From NCBI RefSeq assembly GCF_024211255.1, contig NZ_JAMLDY010000025.1, forward strand, positions 1 through 50,049: 50,049 nucleotides of DNA, in the 5' to 3' direction. The stretch comes from Sphingomonas liriopis. GTDB taxonomy: Bacteria > Pseudomonadota > Alphaproteobacteria > Sphingomonadales > Sphingomonadaceae. The position numbers and the translations under genes are program-made. Position 1 is the stretch's first letter. Each line of letters begins with the position of its first letter. Shown one piece after another: positions 6,712 to 15,541 of this stretch. Under the pieces are notes generated by a model, which saw only the letters and a program-made list of their open reading frames with translations, was not told the origin of the DNA and made no database searches.

Positions 6712-8493
6712 TTGAACACCACTTCCCGCAGGTCGCTGGACGATATCCTCGTCCGGCACTGGATCGCGCTGACCCTGCTGGCCTGGGCGATGGTGGCGAC
6801 CTGGTACGTCTGGCACGACTGGAACATGGTGCGCTGGCTGTCGCTGGGCGACACCGACGACAATATGCGGCTGATGCAGGTGCGCGCGTGGCTGGCGGGG
6901 CAGCCGTGGTACGACCTGCGCAACTATCGGCTCAACCCGCCGGTCGGTTTCGACATCCACTGGAGCCGGATCGTCGACCTGCCGATCGCGGGGCTGATCC
7001 TGTTCTTCCGCCTGTTCACCAGCAACGCCTGGGCGGAGCGGCTGGCGTGCGGCATCGCGCCGCTGATCCCGCTGTCGATCGCGATGCTCGGCGTCGCCGC
7101 GACGGTGCGGCGGCTGATCCATCCACTGGCGTGGCCGCTTGGCGTGCTGTTCCTGCTGGGCACGTCGGCGACGATGCTGATGTTCCTGCCCGAACGGATC
7201 GACCATCACGGCTGGCAGCTGGCGATGCTGAGCCTGACCGTCGCCGGGCTGTGCGATGCCCAAGGCGCGCGCGGCGGGCTGATGGTCGGGCTCGCCAGCG
7301 CGGTCAGCCTGTCGATCGGCCTCGAAATGCTGCCCTATTGCGCGATGGCGGGGGCGATCCTGACGCTACGCTGGGTGTGGGAGCGCGCCGAGGCGATACG
7401 GCTGCAGGCCTATGCCTTGAGCCTCGGCGGCGGCAGCGCGATCGGCTTTGCGGCCTTTGCGTCCAACGCCAATTACGCGATGCGCTGCGACGCGCTGACT
7501 CCGGTATGGCTCAGCGTCACCGTCGCGGCGGGCGCGCTCTTGTTCCTGATGGCGCGGCTCAACCCGCAGGCGCGGGGGGTGCGCATCGGCCTTGCCGTGG
7601 CGGCGGGGGCGGTGATCGCGGCGGGCTTCGTCCACTTCTTCCCCCAATGCCTCGGCCGCCCCGAGGGCGTGTCGCCCGAGCTGCAGAAGAACTGGCTCGA
7701 CAACGTCCGCGAGGCGAAGCCGATCTACAAACACCCCTTCCGCCTGGGCTTTCCGATCGCGGCGCTGCCGGTGGTGGGCGTGATCGGCGTGATCCTCGGC
7801 ACCTGGCGCGCGCGGCGCAGCCCGATGCTGATCGGCTGGAGCGCGGTGGCGCTGTTCGTCACCTTCGCCTGCGCCATGCTGCTGTGGCAGGTGCGCGCCG
7901 GGCCCGCGGCGCAACTGCTCGCGGTGCCGGGCGCGACGTTGCTCGGCTGGATCGTGCTGCCGTGGCTGCTCGAGCATCGCTCGATGCCGGTGCGGATCGG
8001 CGGCACGGTGGCGGCGTTTCTGATCGTCTCCGGCCTGTTCGCGGGCCTCATCATCAAATATCTGCCGGTCGACCGGCCCAACGCCTATACCAAGCGGGTC
8101 AACGGCGCGACGGGCAGCTGCGTGCGCTATACCGTGCTGAAGGCGCTCGACCGCTATCCGGCGCAGACGATCTTCACCTTCACCGATCTGGGGCCGCGGC
8201 TCATCACCGTGACGCACCACGATGCGATCGCCGGGCCGTACCATCGCAACGGCGATGCGATCCTCGACGTGCAGCATGCCTTCGGCCGTTCGGCGGATGA
8301 GGCGCATGCGATCATCCGCCGCCATGGCGCGACGATGTTGCTGATCTGCCCCAACCATTCGGAATCGACCAATTACCGCGCGCGCAATCCGGGCGGCTTC
8401 TACGACCAGCTGGCGCACGGGCAGGTGCCGGCGTGGCTGACGCCGCTGCCGCTGCCGCGCAACTCGCCGCTGCGCCTGTTCAAGGTGGATTGA
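6712..8493 (+). CDS. STT3/AglB-like GT-C membrane glycosyltransferase
   Basis: A 593-residue polytopic membrane protein. The start is TTG at 6712 with GAGGG about 10 bases upstream; the next ATG (codon 27) would fall inside the first helix. After helix 1 comes GDTDDNMRLMQVR (acidic residues D47, D49, D50), then NPPVGFDIHWSRIVDLP (D81-x-H83-W84) and PERIDHHGWQL (D164-H165-H166). These resemble the first external loop, the HWPP-type stretch and the DHH site of archaeal oligosaccharyltransferases. Ten or more hydrophobic segments follow, then a soluble tail from about residue 455. The WWDYG motif is absent, so the acceptor may not be an Asn sequon. It probably transfers a lipid-linked sugar on the periplasmic side. 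Confidence 0.7.
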   Translation: MNTTSRRSLDDILVRHWIALTLLAWAMVATWYVWHDWNMVRWLSLGDTDDNMRLMQVRAWLAGQPWYDLRNYRLNPPVGFDIHWSRIVDLPIAGLILFFRLFTSNAWAERLACGIAPLIPLSIAMLGVAATVRRLIHPLAWPLGVLFLLGTSATMLMFLPERIDHHGWQLAMLSLTVAGLCDAQGARGGLMVGLASAVSLSIGLEMLPYCAMAGAILTLRWVWERAEAIRLQAYALSLGGGSAIGFAAFASNANYAMRCDALTPVWLSVTVAAGALLFLMARLNPQARGVRIGLAVAAGAVIAAGFVHFFPQCLGRPEGVSPELQKNWLDNVREAKPIYKHPFRLGFPIAALPVVGVIGVILGTWRARRSPMLIGWSAVALFVTFACAMLLWQVRAGPAAQLLAVPGATLLGWIVLPWLLEHRSMPVRIGGTVAAFLIVSGLFAGLIIKYLPVDRPNAYTKRVNGATGSCVRYTVLKALDRYPAQTIFTFTDLGPRLITVTHHDAIAGPYHRNGDAILDVQHAFGRSADEAHAIIRRHGATMLLICPNHSESTNYRARNPGGFYDQLAHGQVPAWLTPLPLPRNSPLRLFKVD

Positions 8494-8530
8494 AGGTCAT
8501 CCTCGTCCTACGGGCGGCGGGGGCGTCCGA

Positions 8531-9799
8531 TCAGGCGAGCGCGGGTTCGCCTGTCGTCGCCTCACCGAGCAGCCCCTGCCGCTTGGCGACGATCGCGGGG
8601 ACCAGCGCCTGCCCCGCGACGTTGACGGCGGTACGGCCCATATCGAGGATCGGATCGATCGCCAGCAGCAGCCCCGCGCCCTCCAGCGGCAGGCCCAGCG
8701 TCGACAGCGTCAGCGTCAGCATGACGAGCGCGCCGGTGAGGCCGGCGGTCGCCGCCGATCCCAGCACCGAGACGAGCACGATCAGCAGATAGTCGGTGCC
8801 GTGCAGCGGGATGCCGTAATATTGCGCCACGAACAAAGCCGCGATTGCCGGATAGATGGCGGCGCAGCCGTCCATCTTGGTCGTCGCGGCGAACGGCACG
8901 GCGAAGGCGGCATAGCTGCGCGGCACGCCCAGCCGTTCGGCGACCTGTTCGGTGACCGGCAGCGTCGCGATCGACGAGCGCGAGACGAAGCCCAGCTGGA
9001 TCGCCGGCCAGGCGGTGGCGAAGAAACGCCGCGGGCTCATCCCGTTGGCGAGCAGCAACAGCGGATAGACGACGAACAGCACTAGGGCGAGGCCGATATA
9101 GACCGCGATCGCGAAGGTGCCGAGCGCCGACAGCGACTGCCAGCCGTAGCGCACCACCGCGCTGCCGAGCAGCGCACCCGTGCCGATCGGCGTCAGCCGC
9201 ACCACCCAGCGCAGGATGCGGCGGAAGATCGCGAGCGCCGAGGCGTTGAATGCGAGGAACGGTGCGCCCGCATCGCCGGTGCGCACCGCGGCGACGCCGA
9301 TCGCGATCGCGACGACGATCAGCTGGAGGACGTTGAACGACAGGCCGGTCTTCGCCGCGCCGTCGGCGAGCTTGGTCGAGGCTTCGAGCCCGAGGATGTT
9401 GACCGGCACCAGCCCGCGCAGGAAATCGAGCCACGACCCCGCGGTATCGGGCCGCACCGCCGCGGCGGCGCTCACCCCCGCCTGCGCGCCCGGCTGCAGC
9501 AGCGTGCCGAGCGTCAGCCCGATCGACACCGCGATCAATGCGGTGATCGCGAACCAGACGAACGTGCCCGCGACCAGCTTCGCCGCATCGTTGAGGTCGC
9601 GCAGCGCCGCGATCGACGCGACGATCGCGGTGAACACCAGCGGCACGACCAGCGCTTTCAGCAACTGGACGAAGATGTCGCCGATGATCTTGAGCGCATC
9701 GGCGAGGCCGGTCGCGTCATACTGGCGCGCGACGAAGCCCAAGGCGAGGCCGATGGCCATGCCGATGAACACCTGTACGCCGAAGGAGGGTCTGGTCAT
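8531..9799 (-). CDS. Dicarboxylate/amino acid:cation symporter (DAACS family)
   Basis: A 422-residue membrane protein from the ATG at 9799; the reading frame stays open for 125 more codons upstream, but those lack membrane-protein character. QLLKALVVPLVFTAIVASIAAL is the conserved early segment. RSSIATLPVTEQVAERLGVP is the serine-rich hairpin region, followed by AAFAVPFAATTKMDGCA and later SAATAGLTGALVMLTLTLS. The family uses proton or sodium gradients to import C4-dicarboxylates or glutamate/aspartate. Length fits GltP/DctA. The substrate is not decided by visible motifs. It is divergent from the PLP enzyme. Confidence 0.9.
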   Translation of the reverse strand: MTRPSFGVQVFIGMAIGLALGFVARQYDATGLADALKIIGDIFVQLLKALVVPLVFTAIVASIAALRDLNDAAKLVAGTFVWFAITALIAVSIGLTLGTLLQPGAQAGVSAAAAVRPDTAGSWLDFLRGLVPVNILGLEASTKLADGAAKTGLSFNVLQLIVVAIAIGVAAVRTGDAGAPFLAFNASALAIFRRILRWVVRLTPIGTGALLGSAVVRYGWQSLSALGTFAIAVYIGLALVLFVVYPLLLLANGMSPRRFFATAWPAIQLGFVSRSSIATLPVTEQVAERLGVPRSYAAFAVPFAATTKMDGCAAIYPAIAALFVAQYYGIPLHGTDYLLIVLVSVLGSAATAGLTGALVMLTLTLSTLGLPLEGAGLLLAIDPILDMGRTAVNVAGQALVPAIVAKRQGLLGEATTGEPALA

Positions 9800-9912
9800 C
9801 GCCCCGATGTAGGCGCTCGGGACACGCGGACGAGCCAAGAAATGGCCGTGCGCCCCTAAACCAAGGCTTGCCCGCCCTGTCGATCCGCGCGCGACGGGTG
9901 TAGGGGATCGCG

Positions 9913-10998
9913 ATGGACCGTACGCCTGCCGCTGCCCGTATCGACCGCCGCTGGCTCGCCGAGGCGGTGCGGCGGATCGAGGCGGACTATAACCGCTCCG
10001 CCGACACGCACCTGATCCGCCTGCCGCTGCCGCGTTGTCCGGGCGTGACGCTGTACCTGAAGGACGAGAGCAGCCACCCGACCGGCAGCCTGAAGCACCG
10101 GCTCGCGCGCTCGCTATTCCTCTACGCGCTGTGCAACGAATGGATCGGCCCGGACACGGTGGTGATCGAGGCATCGTCGGGATCGACCGCGGTGTCGGAG
10201 GCGTATTTCGCGCGCATGCTCGGGCTGCGCTTCATCGCGGTGGTGCCGGCGCAGACCGCCGCGCCCAAGCTCGACGCGATCCGCTTCCATGGCGGCGAGA
10301 TCCACGCGGTCGACGATCCGCGTACCGTCTACGACGCCGCACACCGGCTCGCGCGGGAAACCGGCGGACATTACATGGACCAGTTCACCTATGCCGAGCG
10401 CGCCACCGACTGGCGCGGCAACAACAATATCGCGCAGAGCATCTTCGCACAGATGGCGCACGAGGAGCATCCCGTGCCCGCCTGGGTGGTGTGCGGCGCG
10501 GGGACCGGCGGCACCTCGGCCACGATCGGCCGCTTCATCCGCTACCAGCGTCACACGACGCGATTGTGCGTCGCCGATCCGGTCGCATCGGTCTTCCACC
10601 GTCATTTCGCCGATCCCGCCGTCATCGCCTTGCCCGACGGCTGCGCCAGCCGCGTCGAGGGGATCGGCCGGCCGCGGCTGGAGCCCAGTTTCATCCCCTC
10701 GATCGTCGACCGGATGATCGCGGTCGAGGATGCCGCCAGCCTGGGCGCGATGCGCGCGCTGTCGGAGGCGCTCGGGCGCAGCGTAGGCGGCTCGACCGGT
10801 ACCAACCTGCAGGCGTGCGCGACCATCGCCACCGAGATGGCGGCGGCGGGCGAGCAGGGCAGCATCGTCACGTTGCTGTGCGATGGCGGCGACCGTTACG
10901 CCTGCACCTATTACGACGACGCCTGGTGCGCCGGGCACGGCATCGCGTGGCAGCCGGCGGCGGCGGCGATGCGCGCCTTTCTCGACCCGCGGGGCTGA
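9913..10998 (+). CDS. PLP-dependent cysteine synthase/desulfhydrase-family protein
   Basis: A 361-residue fold-type II PLP enzyme. [13 protein letters not shown] carries the Schiff-base lysine (K61), [19 protein letters not shown] is the substrate loop, and [17 protein letters not shown] binds the cofactor phosphate. It resembles the Cds1/CysK-like subfamily that acts on cysteine or O-acetylserine. Insertions such as [20 protein letters not shown] separate it from classical CysK. No sulfur-pathway genes are adjacent, so the direction (cysteine synthesis or breakdown to H2S) is uncertain. It converges with yghU, with 4 bases between the stops. Confidence 0.85.
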   Translation: MDRTPAAARIDRRWLAEAVRRIEADYNRSADTHLIRLPLPRCPGVTLYLKDESSHPTGSLKHRLARSLFLYALCNEWIGPDTVVIEASSGSTAVSEAYFARMLGLRFIAVVPAQTAAPKLDAIRFHGGEIHAVDDPRTVYDAAHRLARETGGHYMDQFTYAERATDWRGNNNIAQSIFAQMAHEEHPVPAWVVCGAGTGGTSATIGRFIRYQRHTTRLCVADPVASVFHRHFADPAVIALPDGCASRVEGIGRPRLEPSFIPSIVDRMIAVEDAASLGAMRALSEALGRSVGGSTGTNLQACATIATEMAAAGEQGSIVTLLCDGGDRYACTYYDDAWCAGHGIAWQPAAAAMRAFLDPRG

Positions 10999-11002
10999 AC
11001 CG

Positions 11003-11881
11003 TCAGGCGGTGGCGGCGAGCGCCGCGTCGATGTCCGTCGCGGCATGGCGTTCGCGCAGGAAGGTGCCGGGTTCGCCGGTGATGCGGTTGACGATGCGGC
11101 CGCGGTGCACGCCCTCGCGCGCGGCGATCCGGTCGGACCAGCGGGCGAGGTTGGCGTATTCGCCGACACTCAGGAAGTCCTGCGCGCCATAGGCACCATT
11201 GAGCAACCCGCCGTACCAGGGCCACACCGCGATATCGGCGATCGTGTAATCGTCGCCGGCCAGATAGGTGCGATGCGCCAGATGCGTGTCGAGCACGTGG
11301 AGCTGGCGCTTGGCCTCCATCGCATAGCGGTCGATCGCATATTGGATCTTGAACGGCGCATAGGCGTAGAAATGGCCGAAGCCGCCGCCGACGAAGGGCG
11401 ACGACCCTATCTGCCACATCAGCCAGTTGATCGTCTCGACCCGCGCCGGCCCGGCAGCGGGCAGGAAGGCGCCGAACTTTTCGGCGAGGTAGAGCAGGAT
11501 CGATCCGCTCTCGAACAGCCGCGTCGGCGGCTCGGTCGTGTGGTCGGCGAGTGCCGGGATCTTCGAATTGGGGTTGAGCGCGACGAAGCCGCTGCCGAAC
11601 TGGTCGCCCTTGCCGATCTCGACCAGCCAGGCATCGTATTCGGCGCCCGCGTGACCCGCGGCGAGCAGCTCCTCGAGCAGGATCGTCACCTTCTGCCCGT
11701 TGGGCGTGCCGAGCGAATAGAGCTGGAGCGGATGCGTGCCGACCGGCAGCGCGCGATCATGCGTGGCGCCGGACACCGGGCGGTTGATGCTGGCGAACTG
11801 GCCGCCGTTCGCCGTGTCCCACGTCCACACCGCGGGCGGGACATAGCCCGCGGGCTGGTTCGCGCTGTCGCTATCCGCCAT
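11003..11881 (-). CDS. yghU: YghU-type glutathione S-transferase
   Basis: A 292-residue protein from the ATG at 11881 (GAGG nine bases upstream). The first 55 residues, with YVPPAVWTWDTANGGQFASI, are the N-terminal extension of the YghU/Ure2p-like nu-class. LYSLGTPNGQKVTILLEEL starts the thioredoxin fold, and NPNSKIPALAD and FESGSILLYLAEKFG bind glutathione. The C-terminal helical domain contains YTIADIAVWPWYGG. Known relatives bind two glutathione molecules and reduce disulfides or organic peroxides. It lies just downstream of the tRNA-Thr gene on the same strand. Confidence 0.93.
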   Translation of the reverse strand: MADSDSANQPAGYVPPAVWTWDTANGGQFASINRPVSGATHDRALPVGTHPLQLYSLGTPNGQKVTILLEELLAAGHAGAEYDAWLVEIGKGDQFGSGFVALNPNSKIPALADHTTEPPTRLFESGSILLYLAEKFGAFLPAAGPARVETINWLMWQIGSSPFVGGGFGHFYAYAPFKIQYAIDRYAMEAKRQLHVLDTHLAHRTYLAGDDYTIADIAVWPWYGGLLNGAYGAQDFLSVGEYANLARWSDRIAAREGVHRGRIVNRITGEPGTFLRERHAATDIDAALAATA

Positions 11882-11978
11882 CGATCGTGCCTCGTCTGTT
11901 ACGAGGGCGATGTAGGGACACCGGCGCCACATGCCAGCTGTCGGCGATGTTCCGGTCGTCCCGGAAATCGTCAAAAAA

Positions 11979-12053
<75 letters not shown>

Positions 12054-12076
12054 ACTGCCCTTTCGAGCGAAGCGCG

Positions 12077-12105
12077 CCTAGAGACGACCGGGACCGGATT
12101 GTCAA
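12077..12105 (-). promoter_or_regulatory. Sigma-70-type promoter of tRNA-Thr
   Basis: On the minus strand TTGACA (12105-12100) is followed by a 17-base spacer and TCTAGG (12082-12077). Transcription would start near 12070, about 17 bases before the tRNA 5' end at 12053. The perfect -35, ideal spacing and correct distance to a stable RNA make this convincing. Its -35 overlaps the -35 of a possible divergent promoter for the small ORF at 12135. Confidence 0.7.
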
Positions 12106-12128
12106 GCGTTTGCCGACGCGGCTAGGGT
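12099..12128 (+). promoter_or_regulatory. Possible divergent promoter for ORF at 12135
   Basis: TTGTCA (12099-12104), an 18-base spacer and TAGGGT (12123-12128) end six bases before the ATG at 12135. A transcript would start at or next to the start codon, i.e. leaderless. The -35 is almost the reverse complement of the tRNA promoter's -35, so the two promoters are back to back. Confidence 0.4.
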
Positions 12129-12134
12129 CGCGGC

Positions 12135-12320
12135 ATGGCGAACACCGACGAACGGGCCGTGCGGCTGGCGGCGCAATTGCGCGCCAACCTGCATCGACGC
12201 AAGGCGCAGGCGCGCGCGGGGGCGCGGTCAGCGCAGGCCGGTGACGATCATCCCGGCGGCGAGCAGCGAGGTGGCGGCGAGATAGGACAGCCCGCTCGCG
12301 ATCAGGAACAGACCGAGTAA
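12135..12320 (+). CDS. Small basic hypothetical protein (61 aa)
   Basis: The ORF begins MANTDERAVRLAAQLRANLH and continues RRKAQARAGAR. The N-terminal half, a basic amphipathic helix with AAQLRANLxRRKAQAR, resembles short conserved sphingomonad proteins. The last 25 residues (GGEQRGGGEIGQPARDQEQTE) lie opposite the small membrane-protein gene and look like antisense reading, so the true C-terminus may be altered or unconstrained. No ribosome-binding site is present, but a promoter-like hexamer ends six bases before the ATG. Real-gene status is uncertain. Confidence 0.4.
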   Translation: MANTDERAVRLAAQLRANLHRRKAQARAGARSAQAGDDHPGGEQRGGGEIGQPARDQEQTE

Positions 12321-12335
12321 CGCGCCGATCGTCAT
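12228..12335 (-). CDS. Small single-span or hairpin membrane protein (35 aa)
   Basis: The ATG at 12335-12333 overlaps the TGA of the aminopeptidase P gene as TGATG, a classic translational-coupling arrangement. The peptide is MTIGALLGLFLIASGLSYLA followed by ATSLLAAGMIVTGLR: nearly all hydrophobic, enough for one long or two short membrane helices. An in-frame ATG at 12368 would add 11 residues (MAHIKVFGHRV) and overlap the upstream gene by 34 bases. The function is unknown. Confidence 0.6.
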   Translation of the reverse strand: MTIGALLGLFLIASGLSYLAATSLLAAGMIVTGLR

Positions 12336-14134
12336 CACCCGATGGCCGAACACTTTGATATGAGCCATGCCCTGTCATCCCCATCCAGCACCGGGCCGAT
12401 CGTGGCGGCGACCCTAGCGTGATAGGCATTGAGCCATGACCGTTCGGCCGGTGTCAATAGGGCCGGATCGATCAGATCGCGCTCGATCGGCGCGAAGGTC
12501 AGTGTCTCGAACCCCAGCATGGTGCGGTCGGGATCGCCGCCGGGGATGGTGACCGGTACGGTGAGCAGCAGGTTTTCGATGCGGATGCCGTATTCGCCGG
12601 CCTTGTAATAGCCCGGCTCGTTGGACAGCATCATGCCGGCGCGCAGCGGCTCGAGGCTGGCGCCGCCGGGGTAATTGGGTGCAGCGATCCGCTGCGGCCC
12701 TTCGTGCACCGACAGGTAGCTGCCGATGCCGTGGCCGGTGCCGTGGCCGAAGTCGAGGCCCGCTTCCCACAAGGGGCGGCGGGCGAAGCCGTCGATCTGC
12801 GCGCCGCTGGTGCCGTCGGGGAAGATCGCGGTGGCGATGGCGATATGGCCCTTGAGCACGCGGGTGAAACGGTCGCGCATTTCGGCGGTCGGTGCGCCGA
12901 CAGGCACGACGCGGGTGACGTCGGTGGTGCCGTCCACGTACTGCCCGCCCGAATCGATCAGGAAGAGCTCGCCCAGCCGCAGCGGCGCGTTCGACTCTTC
13001 GGTGACGTGATAATGCGGGCTGGCGCCGTGGGCGCCGGTCGCCGAGATCGTGTCGAACGAGGTGTCGAGCAGGCAGCCCGTCTCCTGCCGGAACGCGAGC
13101 AGCTGCGCGGCGGCGGAGAGTTCGGTGACGCCACCCCTGGGCGCCTCCGCCTCGACCCAGCGCAAGAAGCGGCTGAGCGCGGCACCGTCGCGGAGCGAGG
13201 CGGCACGGTGGCCGGCGACCTCTGCGGGGTTCTTGAGCGCCTTGGCGAGGACGACGGGGTCGCGCAGCGGCAGGACCTTCGCGCCGCCGGTGGCGAGGGA
13301 ATCGAAGATCGCGGCGACGGCGCGTTCTGGGTCGGCGGCGACGCGCTTGCCGGCATAGCCCTGCAGCGCGTCGGCGAAGGCGGCGCGGTCGTGCAGGCGG
13401 ACGGCGTTGCCGAGGTGCTGGCGTACCGCGTCGTCGAGCTTGTCGGGGGCGACGAACAGGTCGGTGGTGCCGTCGGCCTGGACGATCGCATAGGCGAGCG
13501 CGACCGGCGTGTGCGCCACGTCGGCGCCGCGGATATTGAGCGCCCAGGCGATCGAATCGAGCGCGGTAAGGACGACGGCGTCGGCCTTTTGCCCGGCGAG
13601 CCAGTCGGCGATGTGTGCACGCTTGGCGGCGGAGCCTTCGCCGGCATGGGTGTCATGGTGGACGGTGAGCGGGGCGGGCGAGGGGGCGGGGCGGTCATGC
13701 CAGACCGCATCGATCGGGTTGGCGACGACGGGGATGAGGCTGGCGCCGCGGTCGGCGAGCGCGGCGGCGGTGGCCTTCACCCACGGATCGGTGTGCAGCC
13801 ACGGGTCGTAGCCGATCCGCTGGCCTTCGCCGATGTGCGCGGCGAGCCAGCCGGTGACGCTTTCCTGCGGTACGGGGATATAGGACCAGTCGTCGGCAGA
13901 GACCTGTTCGCGGACCTGCAGCGTGTAGCGGCCGTCGGTGAAGATCGCCGCCGCGTCCGCCAGCACCACTGCGGTGCCCGCCGACCCGCCGAAGCCGGTC
14001 AGCCAGCCGAGCCGTTGCGCATAGGCGCCGACATATTCGCTCATATGTTCGTCGGTGAGCGGGACGACGAAACCGTCGAGTCCTGAGCGGGCGAGTTCGG
14101 CGCGGAGCGCGGCGAGGCGGGGGGCATGGGTCAT
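12335..14134 (-). CDS. pepP: Aminopeptidase P family (Xaa-Pro aminopeptidase, M24B)
   Basis: A 599-residue protein of the long, three-domain APP1 type. The N-terminal creatinase-like domains begin with LRAELARSGLDGFVVPLTDEH and AIFTDGRYTLQVREQ. The C-terminal pita-bread domain carries the metal ligands: LIDSGGQYVDGTTDVTR (two Asp), HGTGHGIGSYLSVHEGP (His and substrate loop), SNEPGYYK (Glu) and IRIENLL (Glu). It removes N-terminal residues preceding proline using two Mn ions, probably in the cytoplasm since no signal peptide is seen. The stop overlaps the start of a 35-residue membrane protein. Confidence 0.95.
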   Translation of the reverse strand: MTHAPRLAALRAELARSGLDGFVVPLTDEHMSEYVGAYAQRLGWLTGFGGSAGTAVVLADAAAIFTDGRYTLQVREQVSADDWSYIPVPQESVTGWLAAHIGEGQRIGYDPWLHTDPWVKATAAALADRGASLIPVVANPIDAVWHDRPAPSPAPLTVHHDTHAGEGSAAKRAHIADWLAGQKADAVVLTALDSIAWALNIRGADVAHTPVALAYAIVQADGTTDLFVAPDKLDDAVRQHLGNAVRLHDRAAFADALQGYAGKRVAADPERAVAAIFDSLATGGAKVLPLRDPVVLAKALKNPAEVAGHRAASLRDGAALSRFLRWVEAEAPRGGVTELSAAAQLLAFRQETGCLLDTSFDTISATGAHGASPHYHVTEESNAPLRLGELFLIDSGGQYVDGTTDVTRVVPVGAPTAEMRDRFTRVLKGHIAIATAIFPDGTSGAQIDGFARRPLWEAGLDFGHGTGHGIGSYLSVHEGPQRIAAPNYPGGASLEPLRAGMMLSNEPGYYKAGEYGIRIENLLLTVPVTIPGGDPDRTMLGFETLTFAPIERDLIDPALLTPAERSWLNAYHARVAATIGPVLDGDDRAWLISKCSAIG

Positions 14135-14300
14135 CGAACGGGTCCGTCAAAGGTCACAAAGGTCACGCACAGGCATGTCGGCTGCGGCATACCACCGGGG
14201 GCGCGCCACGCCGAGTCGCGCACCGTGGCATGGATGGGGTGGTGTAGGACAGTTTCCCTTCGCCGGCGTCCAACATTGCGGATGTCGCTGGAGCGTAATT

Positions 14301-14331
14301 TGGCGCGCGGAGGCGCGGAGGACGCAGAGGT
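14301..14331 (-). repeat. GC-rich short repeat (family G), copy 1
   Basis: GCGCGGAGGCGCGGAGGACG and the following CAGAGG match, in inverse orientation, CTCTGTGCCCCCCGCGCCTC at 39513-39540. The surrounding gap 14135-14497 (363 bases) holds no convincing gene: this short repeat, the family B remnant at 14381-14438 and otherwise unrecognised sequence. Confidence 0.45.
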
Positions 14332-14380
14332 GTATCGGCTGGGGCAGCGTGGGCCTGTCGTTTCGGCTGATGCACTCCAT

Positions 14381-14438
14381 CCGTTCGCCCTGAGCCTGTC
14401 GAAGGGCCTGAGTCTCACCTGCTCACCAGCACGAACGG
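14381..14438 (+). repeat. Family B repeat, internally deleted
   Basis: The left arm CCGTTCGCCCTGAGCCTGTC with GAAGGGC is intact. It runs through CTGAGTCTC into ACCTGCTCACCAGCACGAAC, which is the 3' end of the 64-bp insert plus the right terminus. Compared with the full composite copy at 33372-33497, the centre has been lost at an ACC repeat. The copy at 32109-32166 has the same structure. Confidence 0.7.
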
Positions 14439-14497
14439 TTTGTCTGGAGCCATCTCCAAGTTTGACGGGGAGAGGCAGGCTAAACCGGCGGGACGGC

Positions 14498-15433
14498 TCA
14501 GTGCGCCTTGCGGCGCGGCAGCAGGTGCAGCGCGCCGGCGATGATGCCGCCGACGATCAGGCCGAGGATGCCTGCGCCGATCGCGGCGACCAGCCATGCG
14601 ATCACGCCGGGCAGTACGCCGACCGCGTGCGCCGCGCCCTCCGCCGCGCCGTGGATGGCGTGCGGGAGCGTGGTCAGGCCGAAACCCTCCATGCCATGGA
14701 CGATGATGCCGCCGCCGACCCACAGCATCGCCGCGGTGCCGATCAACGACAGCGCGGTCAGCACGCGCGGCATCGCGGCGACGAGGCCGCGGCCGAGCGC
14801 CTGGCTCCCCGCGCCGGGGCGCCCGGCAAGATGGAGGCCGACGTCGTCCATCTTCACGATCAGCGCGACGACGCCATAGACGCCCGCGGTGATCGCGATG
14901 CCCACGAGTGCGAGCGCGATCGCCTGGTTGAGCAGCGTCTGGTCGGCGAGCTGGCCCAATGCGATCGCCATGATCTCGCCCGACAGGATCAGGTCGGTGC
15001 GCACCGCGCCCGCGACCTGGCGGTCTTCCAGCTCCTTGGGATCGGTGGTGGTCGCGGCCTCGTCGCCATGGCCGTGGCCGGTAATCGCGCCGATGATCTT
15101 CTCCGCGGCCTCGAAGCACAGGAAGGCGCCGCCCGCCATCAGGATCGGGGTGATCGCCCAGGGCGCGAAGGCGCTGAGGATCAGCGCGGCGGGGAGGAGG
15201 AAGATCAGTTTGTTGCGCAAGGACCCCTTGGCGATCTTCCAGATGATCGGCAGTTCGCGCGCCGGACTGAGGCCGACGACATAGGTGGGGGTGACGGCGG
15301 TATCGTCGATGACGACGCCCGCCGCCTTCGCGCCCGCCTTGCCCGCCGCGCCCGCGACGTCGTCGAGGCTGGCGGCGGCGAGCTTCGCCATCGCCGCGAT
15401 GTCGTCGAGCAGTGCCACCAATCCGCCGGCCAT
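14498..15433 (-). CDS. DUF808 (YedI-like) membrane protein
   Basis: A 311-residue protein from the ATG at 15433, with AAAGGGGA nine bases upstream; 35 further in-frame upstream codons look non-coding. It opens MAGGLVALLDDIAAMAKLAA, the family signature. VVIDDTAVTPTYVVGLSPAREL and GSLRNKLIFLLPAALILSAFAP follow, and several membrane helices run to a basic C-terminal tail (LLPRRKAH). DUF808/YedI proteins are inner-membrane proteins of unknown function found across proteobacteria. It is flanked on both sides by repeat-containing gaps. Confidence 0.88.
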   Translation of the reverse strand: MAGGLVALLDDIAAMAKLAAASLDDVAGAAGKAGAKAAGVVIDDTAVTPTYVVGLSPARELPIIWKIAKGSLRNKLIFLLPAALILSAFAPWAITPILMAGGAFLCFEAAEKIIGAITGHGHGDEAATTTDPKELEDRQVAGAVRTDLILSGEIMAIALGQLADQTLLNQAIALALVGIAITAGVYGVVALIVKMDDVGLHLAGRPGAGSQALGRGLVAAMPRVLTALSLIGTAAMLWVGGGIIVHGMEGFGLTTLPHAIHGAAEGAAHAVGVLPGVIAWLVAAIGAGILGLIVGGIIAGALHLLPRRKAH

Positions 15434-15541
15434 TGACGTGTCCCCTTTGTATGTGGGCCGTGCATGGCGGCGCGAGCGCGCGGGTTCAACCTGTGAGATG
15501 TTGCTGGCGTGTTGCTTAGGCGGAAGCGGTCGCCCCACTCA

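Noticed and set aside
8531..10174. 547-residue version of the symporter
   Set aside because: The first 125 codons are antisense to the PLP enzyme and not membrane-like; the start at 9799 fits the family.
11950..11966. Hairpin TTCCGG-N5-CCGGAA downstream of tRNA-Thr as terminator
   Set aside because: The T-run precedes the hairpin instead of following it, so it does not have the form of an intrinsic terminator for the tRNA.
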